Below are positions 6,742 through 14,293 of a DNA stretch of 21,323 bases, piece by piece. The stretch lies in contig DEHV01000032.1 of the NCBI GenBank assembly GCA_002352105.1, positions 1 to 21,323 on the forward strand. Reading direction: 5' to 3'. How positions within the stretch are numbered: position 1 is the stretch's first letter; each line of letters opens with the position of its first letter. Source of the DNA: Chitinophagaceae bacterium UBA2791. GTDB taxonomy: Bacteria; Bacteroidota; Bacteroidia; Chitinophagales; Chitinophagaceae. The notes beneath the pieces were generated by a model. It worked only from the letters and a program-made list of their open reading frames with translations, had not been told where the DNA came from and made no database searches. The position numbers and the translations under genes are program-made.

Positions 6742-8988
6742 ATGGTTAATAGATCTTCCCGGGTATTTCATCTTGTTTTTTTTCTTTCGGTATTATTTGC
6801 AGGGGTAATGAACGCCGCTGCTGCAGACAGCCTTACCATAATAGATGCAAGGCATTACAGCAACGTTTTTGGAGAAATGCGCCACTACCGGGTATTTTTA
6901 CCGCCCGGTTATAAGGCGGAAGGCGATAAAAAATATCCGGTTATCTATTTTATGCATGGCTGGTCGCAGCGGTATTTCGGAAGCGCGGTGAACAGGTATG
7001 CGGAATACGAGCAGGGCGATGATAATGCCGGGGATAACATCGCGAATTTTGTTTCCCGTAACGAGGTGATCGTGGTTAAGTCTGACGGCTATAACCGGGG
7101 GATGGACGAAGAATACTATCTGCGTCCTTATAATATAGGCCCGGTGGAGACCTATCGCCAGTTTCCTATCTATTTTCCCGAATTGATCAATCATATAGAC
7201 GCCGCTTACCGAACCCGCGCCAACCGGGAGAACAGGGCTATTTCGGGACTTTCCATGGGCGGCTTCATGGCTTTTGTGATCGGGGGAAAATACCCGCATT
7301 TGTTTTCTGCCGTAGGCAATTTCTGCGGTTCGGCGGAATTTCATATCGGGCCCAGGGATTTTCCATTTGAGTACCGTCATCTCGATATGTATAAGAACTA
7401 TGGCGCGCAACGTGTGCGCCTGCATTATGGCGATAGGGATTTTATCCGTAGCTACCATGAAGACCTCAATAGGGTATGGCCCCAGGTGATGAATGACTAT
7501 AGTTTTAGAATTTACCCCGGCGAACACGCTACTACCGGGCTGGGGGATCTGTTTGGCTTTTTTGTGGAAACCTTCAAAAATCCGCCGCCGCACCCGCAAA
7601 AATGGGATCATATAGATGTGTATCCCGAATTTTCAGTATGGGATTACCTTGTAAAAACAGATCGCAGCACAAGCGGGGTAACGGCGCTGGAGAAGGTTGA
7701 CAAAAGAGGCTTCCGGTGCGCGGTCCGGGAATTTCTTCCCGATGGAAGATTGCTGGCAGATGTATCGGTCAGGGTGATTACGCCGCCGGTCTATGAGAAG
7801 AACCAGCCGTATATCATTAACGACACGGACCTGCGTACCCGAAAGGTTTCGCAGCGAACGATCCTGAGCGATGACCAGGGGAGGCTGACTATAACGCTGA
7901 CCGGCAGTCTGCATGAGATCGGGATCAATAAAAGATCCGATAAGCCCAATCTCACAGTTGCTGCGGTAGCGGTAGACAATATGGGCTGGGCTGTTCATGG
8001 AGAAGAAGTAAACATTTCTGTTAAGCTGATCAATAAGGGTCAGTCGCCCGCAAAAAATATCAGGGCCAGGCTAACGGCTGTTTCTCCTAATGTTAGCGTG
8101 AGTAAGGCCGAATCTGCTGTTGCGGGTATTGGCATTAACGAAACAGGCTCAGGCATTCCTTTTAGTTTCCGGTCTGGCGCCGACAGCGCCCAGATGGTGA
8201 AATTTAAATTAACCATTCAGGACGGGAGCAGGAATGAGTGGACGGATTTTTTTGAGCTGCCCATCAGGAGGGCTTTGCCGGAAATAAAGGATATTGAAAT
8301 TGCCGATGGAAGGGTGTTGACGGTTGTAAAAGGGGCGGACGATATGGAAACAGGGGTTGTTGGCAGGGGTAACGGCGACGGGATAGCCAATCCCGGGGAG
8401 TCGATCGTGATATTGGTGAAAGACCAGAACAAGTATTGGCGCACCGAGCTGATAAGCGCGGACAGCTATGTGGATCCCCATGGAGCGCCGGTCCGCAAAT
8501 CGGACGATTGGGGAGTGTTTGACAATGTCGGCAGCTCGGCGAAATACTCCGTTCCCTTATTGTCTTCGGATATTCCCGAAGGGCATAAGATCGATTTTTT
8601 TGCAGAGTATATGTTTCCCGGTAAGATGCCGGAGCATACTGTAAAACAGGGAAAAGTTTCGATTACCGTAACCGGCAAGGATCAGACGCCTCCTGTGGTG
8701 GGGGAGATCAGGGTTTCCGGCGATAATATTATCCATGCCAGGGTATACGACGGCTCGGCAATCCGATCGGTAACGGCTACTTTTATTTTTATAGACAGGA
8801 GCAATCGTTCTTTTACGTTAACCTTAAAAGACGATGGGAAGGATGGCGATGATGTGGCCGGCGACCAGGTATTCAGCAAAACCGTTCCCGGTCAGCCGTT
8901 TGGCTTTTACCGCGTAGTGATAGCAGCTACGGACGCTTATGGCAACAATGTGCTGGAAGAAGTTCCCGGCAAATTTCTTTTGAGATAG
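6742..8988 (+). CDS. Secreted esterase-D-type hydrolase with Ig-like C-terminal domains
   Basis: A 748-residue exported alpha/beta hydrolase. After a signal peptide (about 1-28, ending NAAAA) comes an esterase/Esterase-D-like domain (about 30-275) with VIYFMHGW near the oxyanion loop, the nucleophile elbow GLSMGG (Ser171), a likely acid at Asp231 in HYGDRD, and His262 in PGEHATTG. Family members cleave acetyl, feruloyl or other acyl esters from glycans, or act as acyltransferases. The rest is non-catalytic: a NEW3/CARDB-like segment (about 420-515), a segment with GNGDGIANPGES (about 544-555), and a final Ig-like domain containing DDGKDGDDVAGD (about 694-705), which resembles calcium-binding repeats. 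No type IX sorting tail was recognised. It stands alone between the PorT-like gene and cysE; substrate is unknown. Confidence 0.82.
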   Translation: MVNRSSRVFHLVFFLSVLFAGVMNAAAADSLTIIDARHYSNVFGEMRHYRVFLPPGYKAEGDKKYPVIYFMHGWSQRYFGSAVNRYAEYEQGDDNAGDNIANFVSRNEVIVVKSDGYNRGMDEEYYLRPYNIGPVETYRQFPIYFPELINHIDAAYRTRANRENRAISGLSMGGFMAFVIGGKYPHLFSAVGNFCGSAEFHIGPRDFPFEYRHLDMYKNYGAQRVRLHYGDRDFIRSYHEDLNRVWPQVMNDYSFRIYPGEHATTGLGDLFGFFVETFKNPPPHPQKWDHIDVYPEFSVWDYLVKTDRSTSGVTALEKVDKRGFRCAVREFLPDGRLLADVSVRVITPPVYEKNQPYIINDTDLRTRKVSQRTILSDDQGRLTITLTGSLHEIGINKRSDKPNLTVAAVAVDNMGWAVHGEEVNISVKLINKGQSPAKNIRARLTAVSPNVSVSKAESAVAGIGINETGSGIPFSFRSGADSAQMVKFKLTIQDGSRNEWTDFFELPIRRALPEIKDIEIADGRVLTVVKGADDMETGVVGRGNGDGIANPGESIVILVKDQNKYWRTELISADSYVDPHGAPVRKSDDWGVFDNVGSSAKYSVPLLSSDIPEGHKIDFFAEYMFPGKMPEHTVKQGKVSITVTGKDQTPPVVGEIRVSGDNIIHARVYDGSAIRSVTATFIFIDRSNRSFTLTLKDDGKDGDDVAGDQVFSKTVPGQPFGFYRVVIAATDAYGNNVLEEVPGKFLLR

Positions 8989-9010
8989 CTCTGTTGAAGA
9001 TGGACCGGGC

Positions 9011-9082
9011 AAGATATTTTGACCCCGGGGATCAATTTTAAGATATTTTAGAGTAAGATACGCTTAGGGCTGACTATTTTTG
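9011..9082 (+). promoter_or_regulatory. cysE promoter region with direct repeat and -7 box
   Basis: TATTTTTG at 9075-9082 matches TAnnTTTG exactly and ends 8 bases before the cysE ATG, leaving room for almost no leader. Upstream, the decamer AAGATATTTT occurs twice (9011-9020 and 9040-9049, 29 bp apart) around a CCCCGGGG palindrome (9023-9030). The repeats may bind a regulator of cysteine synthesis; that is inference. No clear -33 TTTG was found. Confidence 0.45.
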
Positions 9083-9090
9083 CCGCTGAA

Positions 9091-9906
9091 ATGGACGATA
9101 AATTTTATAAACAGCTTTTTGAGCAGCAGCATTTAAGAAAGGCTGTGCCCGCTAATAATGTAGTTGCCGGCTGGGCGGAGCGACTGATCTGTTTGCTTTA
9201 TCCTCAATTGGATACCTGCTCTTTTTCATCAGAGCAGGCGGTTCGGGAGGCAATGGAGAACCTCCGCAACGACCTGTTGAATATTTTGCAGAAAACAGCC
9301 GGAGATGAAGCATTCGATCATCGCCAGGCAATGCAGGATTTTTTTGAACAGACGCCGGAAATTCTTCGTTTACTGAATACGGATGTGCAGTCGATCGTGG
9401 AAGGCGACCCCGCCGCTCAGTCTGAATACGAGGTGATCCGGGTTTACCCGGGTTTTTATGCCTTGTGTTTTTATCGGATCGCTCATGCTCTGCATCGTCT
9501 TGGCGTTCCGTTGATCCCCCGGATCCTTACCGAACATGCGCATTCTCGCACCGGAATTGATATACATCCCGGCGCCGAGATCGGCGAACACTGTTTTATT
9601 GATCATGGCACCGGTATTGTGATCGGGGAATCCGCAAAGATCGGCAAGCATGTCAAGCTTTACCAGGGAGTCACGATAGGCGCGTTAAGCGTCAGTAAAG
9701 ATATGGCCCGCACCAAGCGGCATCCCACTATTGAAGATCATGTGGTGATCTATTCGGGGGCGAGCATTCTTGGCGGGGAAACGGTCATCGGAAGCCATTG
9801 TGTGATCGGGGGGAATGTATGGTTAACCAAAAGCGCTCCTCCGGGATCGGTAGTGTACCATAGCCCTGAGATCATCGTTGAAGAAGGTAAACTCTTAACA
9901 CAATAG
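9091..9906 (+). CDS. cysE: Serine O-acetyltransferase
   Basis: Catalyses acetyl-CoA + L-serine to O-acetylserine, the first step of cysteine synthesis in the cytoplasm. The 271 residues have an alpha-helical N-terminal part (1-150) with GDPAA (Asp106, equivalent by position to the catalytic-site Asp92 of the E. coli enzyme) and a left-handed beta-helix (about 155-255) of hexapeptide repeats with DIHPGAEIG, IDHGTG (Asp171-His172, the catalytic pair) and KRHPTI (His211). The C-terminus ends LLTQ rather than with the isoleucine that in enteric CysE docks into the O-acetylserine sulfhydrylase active site, so a classical cysteine synthase complex is doubtful. cysM starts 3 bases after the stop, indicating translational coupling. 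The start at 9091 gives the length expected for the longer Bacteroidota/EpsC-like form. Confidence 0.95.
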   Translation: MDDKFYKQLFEQQHLRKAVPANNVVAGWAERLICLLYPQLDTCSFSSEQAVREAMENLRNDLLNILQKTAGDEAFDHRQAMQDFFEQTPEILRLLNTDVQSIVEGDPAAQSEYEVIRVYPGFYALCFYRIAHALHRLGVPLIPRILTEHAHSRTGIDIHPGAEIGEHCFIDHGTGIVIGESAKIGKHVKLYQGVTIGALSVSKDMARTKRHPTIEDHVVIYSGASILGGETVIGSHCVIGGNVWLTKSAPPGSVVYHSPEIIVEEGKLLTQ

Positions 9907-9909
9907 GTT

Positions 9910-10782
9910 ATGGCATATATATTGGATACGGTTGGAAATACCCCCCTGGTGGAGCTCAGAAAGTTAAGTCCTAATCCTGCGGTAAAAATTATGGCCAAGC
10001 TGGAAGGGAACAATCCCGGCGGCAGCGTTAAGGACCGGTCGGCCCTGAATATGATCCGCAGCGCATTGGAGAGAGGCGATATCAATAAGCAATCAAAACT
10101 TATAGAAGCCACCAGCGGCAATACCGGCATTGCCATGGCGCTGATGGCCAATCTTTTTGATCTGGAGATCGAATTGGCGATGCCGTCCAATTCAACCCGT
10201 GAGCGCGTATTAACCATGGAAGCTTTTGGCGCCAAAGTGACCCTGCTCGACAGCATAGAAATTTGCCGCGATTATGTAGAAGAAAAGGCGGCTAAGGGAG
10301 AATACTATTTGTTGAATCAATTTGCCAACCCCGATAATGCCCTGGCGCACTACAAAGCCACGGGTCCGGAGATCTGGAGGGATACCAAGGGTTCCATCAC
10401 TCATTTTGTCAGCGCTATGGGCACCACCGGCACGGTGATGGGCGTTTCCCGCTATCTGAAAGAGCAGCGCGAATCGATACAGATCATCGGCTGTCAGCCT
10501 ACGGATGAGTCTTCCATTCCGGGTATCCGGAAATGGCCTGCTGAATATCTTCCCAAAATATTCGATGCCAGCAGGCTCGACAGGGTCATGGAAGTTACGC
10601 AGGAGGAAGCGGTTGCGGCTACCCGACAGCTGGCAAAAGAAGAAGGGATCTTTTGCGGCATGAGCAGCGGAGGAGCTGCTACAGCGGCGTTGAGGCTGAG
10701 CCGTGAGATCGATTCGGGGGTTATCGTATTCGTTGCCTGCGATCGCGGCGACCGTTACCTGAGCAGCAATCTTTTTGGATAG
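9910..10782 (+). CDS. cysM: Cysteine synthase, CysM/CysK family
   Basis: PLP-dependent O-acetylserine sulfhydrylase making L-cysteine from O-acetylserine and sulfide (or thiosulfate for CysM types). The 290-residue protein has the PLP lysine in GGSVKDR (Lys41), the substrate loop TSGNTG (68-73), the glycine-rich phosphate-binding GTTGT at about 172-176, and CGMSSGG near the C-terminus, which ends FVACDRGDRYLSSNLFG. The length near 290 and the NPGGSVKDR context favour the CysM subgroup over the longer CysK, though CysK activity cannot be excluded. It forms a two-gene operon with cysE. A diverged relic of a second cysM 3' end lies directly downstream. Confidence 0.94.
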   Translation: MAYILDTVGNTPLVELRKLSPNPAVKIMAKLEGNNPGGSVKDRSALNMIRSALERGDINKQSKLIEATSGNTGIAMALMANLFDLEIELAMPSNSTRERVLTMEAFGAKVTLLDSIEICRDYVEEKAAKGEYYLLNQFANPDNALAHYKATGPEIWRDTKGSITHFVSAMGTTGTVMGVSRYLKEQRESIQIIGCQPTDESSIPGIRKWPAEYLPKIFDASRLDRVMEVTQEEAVAATRQLAKEEGIFCGMSSGGAATAALRLSREIDSGVIVFVACDRGDRYLSSNLFG

Positions 10783-10795
10783 TATTTAAGTTAAG

Positions 10796-10860
10796 CCATT
10801 GCTATTCGTTGCCTGCTGCTACGGCGATCGTTACCTAAGCGACAATCTTTTGGAATATAG
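10796..10860 (+). pseudogene. Relic of the 3' end of a second cysM
   Basis: These 65 bases repeat, with divergence, the last codons of cysM (10721-10782). The exact shared block TATTCGTTGCCTGC occurs at 10727-10740 and again at 10803-10816, 76 bases apart. In frame the relic reads PLLFVACCYGDRYLSDNL against VIVFVACDRGDRYLSSNL. Several differences are silent (GAC/GAT, CTG/CTA). After that the T5 run of cysM is T4 in the relic; restoring one T gives LFGI-stop, close to the LFG-stop of cysM. The pattern points to a formerly functional, diverged cysM copy rather than a fresh duplication. It has no start and is not expected to be expressed. Confidence 0.75.
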
Positions 10861-10885
10861 GCGGTTGCTTCGGCAACATAGCGCC
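10860..10885. terminator. Hairpin between convergent cysM and TonB-receptor genes
   Basis: GTTGC (10864-10868), a TTCG tetraloop and GCAAC (10873-10877) form a perfect 5-bp stem. An outer GGCG/CGCC pair (10860-10863 with 10882-10885) is separated by an ATAG bulge. It sits between the stops of two convergent genes (10782 and 10935), where a bidirectional terminator is expected. No T-run follows on the plus strand, so the call is tentative. Confidence 0.35.
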
Positions 10886-10934
10886 CATCAGTAAGTTTGT
10901 CAATATCCAACCGACTTTGTTAGAAGCCTTTTAT

Positions 10935-12899
10935 TCAGAGTTCGGCTTTTACGCCCAATCCCAGGTAGCGTATATCCCCTCTCGCTAGCGTTGATTTTGT
11001 ATTCTGGAAGAGATTCCTGGCGCTGGCATATACTTCCGAACGGAGGTTTTTCTTTTCTATTTTCAGGCCAAGATAAACATGTTGCAACAGGAAGGAGTTT
11101 GCCTTCATGGATTGAATCGGCGCATTAAATCTGGGCCGGAAATAGCGTTGCTCGTCGAAAAAGTAAAGCGCATTCAAGCCGGCAGTGATCTTGTTAAAAC
11201 GAAAATGATTCGTCCACCCTCCCGACCAACCCTGTTGCGGGTATTGATCCTGGTGCGTTCCTACTTGCAGATTATATCCTCCGTTATAAGTGATTGTGGG
11301 CCTAATACCTGTAACATTAATTCCTGATCTCCATTCCATTGCATCGGCATTTTTAATAGTATACTGGACGGAGAAACGATGTGAAGGGAGGTTAATCGTT
11401 GCATCAGAGTAATGATAAGTTTCAAGGAAACCAATAGAATTTAGCGCTTGCCATGTGATCAATATATCATAATTCCTTTTTTCATAGGTATAAGCAACCA
11501 ATAAAGAATTGTTTAAGGTTTGTAATGTAGATCCTGCCGTAAAAGTGTTGGAAGGGTTTTGGGGAAGATGGTATACTATTCTGCCATTTATGGAAGTAAC
11601 AATACCATATAAGGGATTAATTGTTTTTGCATAAGACCCGAATACCTTTAATGAAGAACCGGATTCAGGTTTAATGATGCGGATGATATTTATTGATGCA
11701 GCGGCAAAGGGGAAAATAGTGTCGGTTTTACGAGGGATTAATGCTTGTTTTTTAGATATGGTCGCCTGAATCCCGCCTTGTAAGGCAAACCAATCTTTAT
11801 AACCAATATGCATAGCCGGGCTTATCAGGATAGACTGCTGCTTTTGGATGCTATATGATCGGCTCGCTGCGTCCGGAGCTCCGTTAAGCGCTTTCATATG
11901 ATTTATTTCCGTATTTCCTTTAGTGTATTGAAAAGAAATGTTTGCAGAAGGCCGTATATCCCACCCATTTATATTTTTATGGTATTGCAATTGTTCCCTC
12001 AGGAAGATTGTTTGTGCAGAGCGCTTATCGTCGCTGGTTTTAAGGGTTTGAAAATCGGAAAAATCCGATTCTATTTGATAATCAGTATGTTCTTTAGTAT
12101 ATGTATAACTGGCGTTAAATTCATTGCTCCAGGATTTGCCAAGTTTGGTGGTCAATCTTAGGGAAGGGACGACAATGAGGCCGGTTTGTTTATAGGTCGA
12201 ATCTTTCTGCTCCCATTCATTATGTATACGTTCCTGTGCAAACCTGTTTCTTGCGGGCGAAGCGTTTATTCTTATCGTTAACGTTGAATGAGACCCTATA
12301 GCTGTATTCATCCACGCATTTGCGCGAAACTGGCTAAGCCGCGGCGAAAGATAGGAAAGGATGCTATCCGCTTTTACATTCGGCCCAGTTTCCCTCATAA
12401 AATTCAGCGAGGCGCCAACCTGCATACGCTTTCCATTATGCGCTTTTGAAAGATATAATTGCTGGTAACGACCGGGATATATGTCCGCAGCAATGGTATT
12501 GCCGGATTTTCGCGCGTTTGAGGTCCGGGTTTTGATAAGGACCAGTTGTTTTGGATTATCGGCTCCGTTTAGCAACATCTGCGCATTTTGTATCAGGGTA
12601 ATGCTTTCAATATCATGTATGCTGAATGCATTTACATCATTGAAGAGGTTGCCGTCAATAACATAGGTTAATGATCCGGCATTGGTATAAGCGCCATAAA
12701 AATAAACGTTGATGGCTTCGCTTAGCGAGCTGAAAGGGAACCTTTCCAGGTCCTCGCCCTTGACGGTGATATGCTGGGTGAAATCCCGGGAAAGAATAGC
12801 ATTGCCGGTATTAAAAAATGTAGAGTCGGTTTGTGCAAATGAATGAACAGAAGCCATTAAGGCGCCTGCCAGGATCAGGGTTGAAGGGGTTAACTGCAT
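10935..12899 (-). CDS. TonB-receptor-like outer-membrane barrel with a degenerate plug
   Basis: A 654-residue outer-membrane protein: signal peptide ending HSFAQ (residues 1-23), a plug-like domain (about 40-125) and a long region of alternating beta-strands to a C-terminus ending LGLGVKAEL. The plug shows SLSEAINVYFYGAY, LTYVIDGNLFNDV and FSIHDIESITLIQNAQ, which align by eye with the SusC plug segments VLIDGV...EEIESIQVLKDA. The following SusC hallmark GARGANGVIIVTTKKG is reduced to LLNGADNPKQLVLIKTRT. There is no N-terminal carboxypeptidase-regulatory-like domain and no SusD partner, and the protein is shorter than SusC (usually about 1000 residues). Parts of the gene are strongly AT-rich (14 G/C of 60 in 11461-11520 by my count). 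The ligand is unknown. It is divergent from the AraC-type gene. Confidence 0.72.
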   Translation of the reverse strand: MQLTPSTLILAGALMASVHSFAQTDSTFFNTGNAILSRDFTQHITVKGEDLERFPFSSLSEAINVYFYGAYTNAGSLTYVIDGNLFNDVNAFSIHDIESITLIQNAQMLLNGADNPKQLVLIKTRTSNARKSGNTIAADIYPGRYQQLYLSKAHNGKRMQVGASLNFMRETGPNVKADSILSYLSPRLSQFRANAWMNTAIGSHSTLTIRINASPARNRFAQERIHNEWEQKDSTYKQTGLIVVPSLRLTTKLGKSWSNEFNASYTYTKEHTDYQIESDFSDFQTLKTSDDKRSAQTIFLREQLQYHKNINGWDIRPSANISFQYTKGNTEINHMKALNGAPDAASRSYSIQKQQSILISPAMHIGYKDWFALQGGIQATISKKQALIPRKTDTIFPFAAASINIIRIIKPESGSSLKVFGSYAKTINPLYGIVTSINGRIVYHLPQNPSNTFTAGSTLQTLNNSLLVAYTYEKRNYDILITWQALNSIGFLETYHYSDATINLPSHRFSVQYTIKNADAMEWRSGINVTGIRPTITYNGGYNLQVGTHQDQYPQQGWSGGWTNHFRFNKITAGLNALYFFDEQRYFRPRFNAPIQSMKANSFLLQHVYLGLKIEKKNLRSEVYASARNLFQNTKSTLARGDIRYLGLGVKAEL

Positions 12900-12902
12900 C
12901 TG

Positions 12903-12934
12903 TAAAGATAGAAAACCTTTTGTTGTGTGTCAAA
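12903..12934 (-). promoter_or_regulatory. Promoter of the TonB-receptor-like gene
   Basis: On the minus strand TTTG (12931-12934) is followed after 20 bases by TATCTTTA (12903-12910), one mismatch from TAnnTTTG. This fits the Bacteroidota -33/-7 arrangement. The -7 box ends only 3 bases before the ATG, so transcription probably starts at or beside the start codon, giving a leaderless mRNA. Confidence 0.55.
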
Positions 12935-13349
12935 TTCCCAGAGGATTTGCAGGGGCTCATTTTCAATGTGAACATGCGATCTTGCTTAGGATAAAGGCGT
13001 AAAATAGCAGCAGGAAATTCGAAAGGAGCCGATAGCTTTTACTTAATGATCTCATTTCAATTTTGGGGCGCAGGGTGGCAAGGAATAAAATTTAAGATGG
13101 GACGGCGCTGCTTTTTATCTCCCTTAGCGCATGATTTAAAAAGAGGATAGCGTCTAAGTTGAACGTCCGGCTCTGGGAATCGGATCTAGAGGTAGTAACG
13201 CGCGTTGCATTTTTATCCCGGGCCAGGCAGCAGGTTCTGATTGAAAATGAACCAACCCCGAATTGAAAATCGGGTAGCGACCTGGTTTCAGTCTTAATGC
13301 TTTATGGGCCGCGGATAAAAATTCAGAATAAGTCATTGCTAAAAATCTG
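12935..13349. promoter_or_regulatory. Repeat-rich control region between divergent receptor and AraC genes
   Basis: The 506-base gap between the two divergent starts holds no convincing gene but several repeated elements. A 20-base element (GTTCTGATTGAAAATGAACC at 13234-13253) recurs on the minus strand at 12954-12973 with 17 of 20 identical. The core ATTGAAAAT appears again at 13262-13270, exactly 22 bp from the first, and a one-base-shorter form lies on the minus strand at 13051-13061. A second element, GGATAAAAAT, occurs on the plus strand at 13313-13322 and inverted at 13209-13218. The two plus-strand ATTGAAAA copies sit in the loops of adjacent hairpins (stems GGTTC/GAACC at 13233-13253 and CCCGA/TCGGG at 13257-13274). 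Control by the neighbouring AraC-type protein is inference. Confidence 0.55.
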
Positions 13350-13379
13350 TTTGCGGGGAATGGGTAAATTAGTAATTTG
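13350..13379 (+). promoter_or_regulatory. Promoter of the AraC-family gene
   Basis: TTTG (13350-13353), a 19-base spacer and TAATTTG (13373-13379) resemble the Bacteroidota promoter TTTG-N19-TAnnTTTG, with the -7 box one base short. The start codon lies 26 bases further on, giving a leader of roughly 20 bases. Confidence 0.5.
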
Positions 13380-13405
13380 AAATTTAATAATACCAACAAA
13401 GACTT

Positions 13406-14293
13406 TTGAATATGAGGCCACTATTAATTGATGTTAAGTCTTTATTGACGGATTCCATTCACATTAAGGAAATTGACGGCGTTGCGCTTGAGGAGCAGCT
13501 GCACTTCCATAATGTATATGAGATCGCATTGATCATAACAAGCGGTGGAAAAAGGATCGTGGGCGATAATATTGAAGATTTTACGGATGGCGATCTCGTA
13601 TTGCTGGGCCCTAACGTGCCTCATATGACCTATTATGGAACGGATGTATCGTATGAGAACGGAAGCTACTCCAGGATAAAGGCGCTTGTCATTTATTTTA
13701 ACCCGGACTGGCTTTCCGAGAACCACCTGAACTCCCCCAACCTGGCTAAATTCAGAAAGCTTATTGAAGATGCAAAACGGGGAATTAAGATCTTGGGCAA
13801 TACCAGGAAAAAGGTCATAAAAGAGATGATCAAGCTCAAGACCCTGACAGGTCTTAAGCGTATTATTTCGATCCTGTTTATTCTCGAACAGATCTCAATT
13901 TCAGAAGAATATCAATGTCTTGCGAGAGAAGGGTATTTAAATACTTATAGCCAGCAGGACGTGAAAAGGATAGACGAGGTGTATGCCTACGTGATGTCGC
14001 ATTTTACGGAGAAGATCTCCTTGCATGAGATCGCTTCGGTGGTTAACCTTACGCCTACTGCTTTCTGTAAATATTTTAAAAGTAAAACCCAAAAGACCTT
14101 TTCTGCTTTTGTGAACGAAGTGCGAATTGGCTACGCGTGTAAACTGCTTGGAGATAAAAACCTCAGCATTTCACAGGTTTGTTACCGGTCAGGATTTAAT
14201 AACCTGGCTAGTTTTAATAAGAACTTCAGGTCCCTTACCAAAATGATCCCGTCGGAATATCGTTTGAAACTGAACAACCAGGCGCCCGCCTGA
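13406..14293 (+). CDS. AraC-family transcriptional regulator
   Basis: A 295-residue regulator with an N-terminal cupin-like sensing domain (about 25-160), visible as LHFHNVYEIALII at about 32-44 and the turn DGDLVLLGPNVPH, and a C-terminal AraC/XylS DNA-binding domain (about 185-288) with two helix-turn-helix units. The first contains ISLHEIASVVNLTPTAFCKYFK; the second contains SISQVCYRSGFNNLASFNKNFR and ends in the typical PSEYR. Such proteins usually bind a small sugar-type ligand and activate neighbouring genes from two direct half-sites about 21 bp apart. It precedes the LD-carboxypeptidase and SusCD genes on the same strand, and those two promoters carry such paired sites. The effector is not predictable from sequence. 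Confidence 0.93.
   Translation: MNMRPLLIDVKSLLTDSIHIKEIDGVALEEQLHFHNVYEIALIITSGGKRIVGDNIEDFTDGDLVLLGPNVPHMTYYGTDVSYENGSYSRIKALVIYFNPDWLSENHLNSPNLAKFRKLIEDAKRGIKILGNTRKKVIKEMIKLKTLTGLKRIISILFILEQISISEEYQCLAREGYLNTYSQQDVKRIDEVYAYVMSHFTEKISLHEIASVVNLTPTAFCKYFKSKTQKTFSAFVNEVRIGYACKLLGDKNLSISQVCYRSGFNNLASFNKNFRSLTKMIPSEYRLKLNNQAPA

Noticed and set aside
6898..7611. 237-codon open frame opposite the esterase gene
   Set aside because: It is antisense to the catalytic domain, whose Ser, Asp and His motifs are intact; no recognisable protein features.
9438..9457. Terminator-like hairpin inside cysE (CCGGG-TTTA-CCCGG then GTTTTT)
   Set aside because: It encodes the conserved RVYPGFYA segment of serine acetyltransferases, so coding constraint explains it; no evidence of attenuation.
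9750..10256. 168-codon open frame opposite the cysE-cysM junction
   Set aside because: Antisense to two well-supported enzymes with all catalytic motifs in place.
10727..10860. Attachment-site duplication of an integrated element
   Set aside because: The two cysM 3' copies are only 76 bases apart with nothing between them and no integrase gene; a gene relic fits better.
13154..13399. 81-codon minus-strand frame in the receptor-AraC gap
   Set aside because: It covers the araC promoter and the repeat array, has no signal peptide or family motif, and its apparent sequence is explained by the repeats and hairpins.
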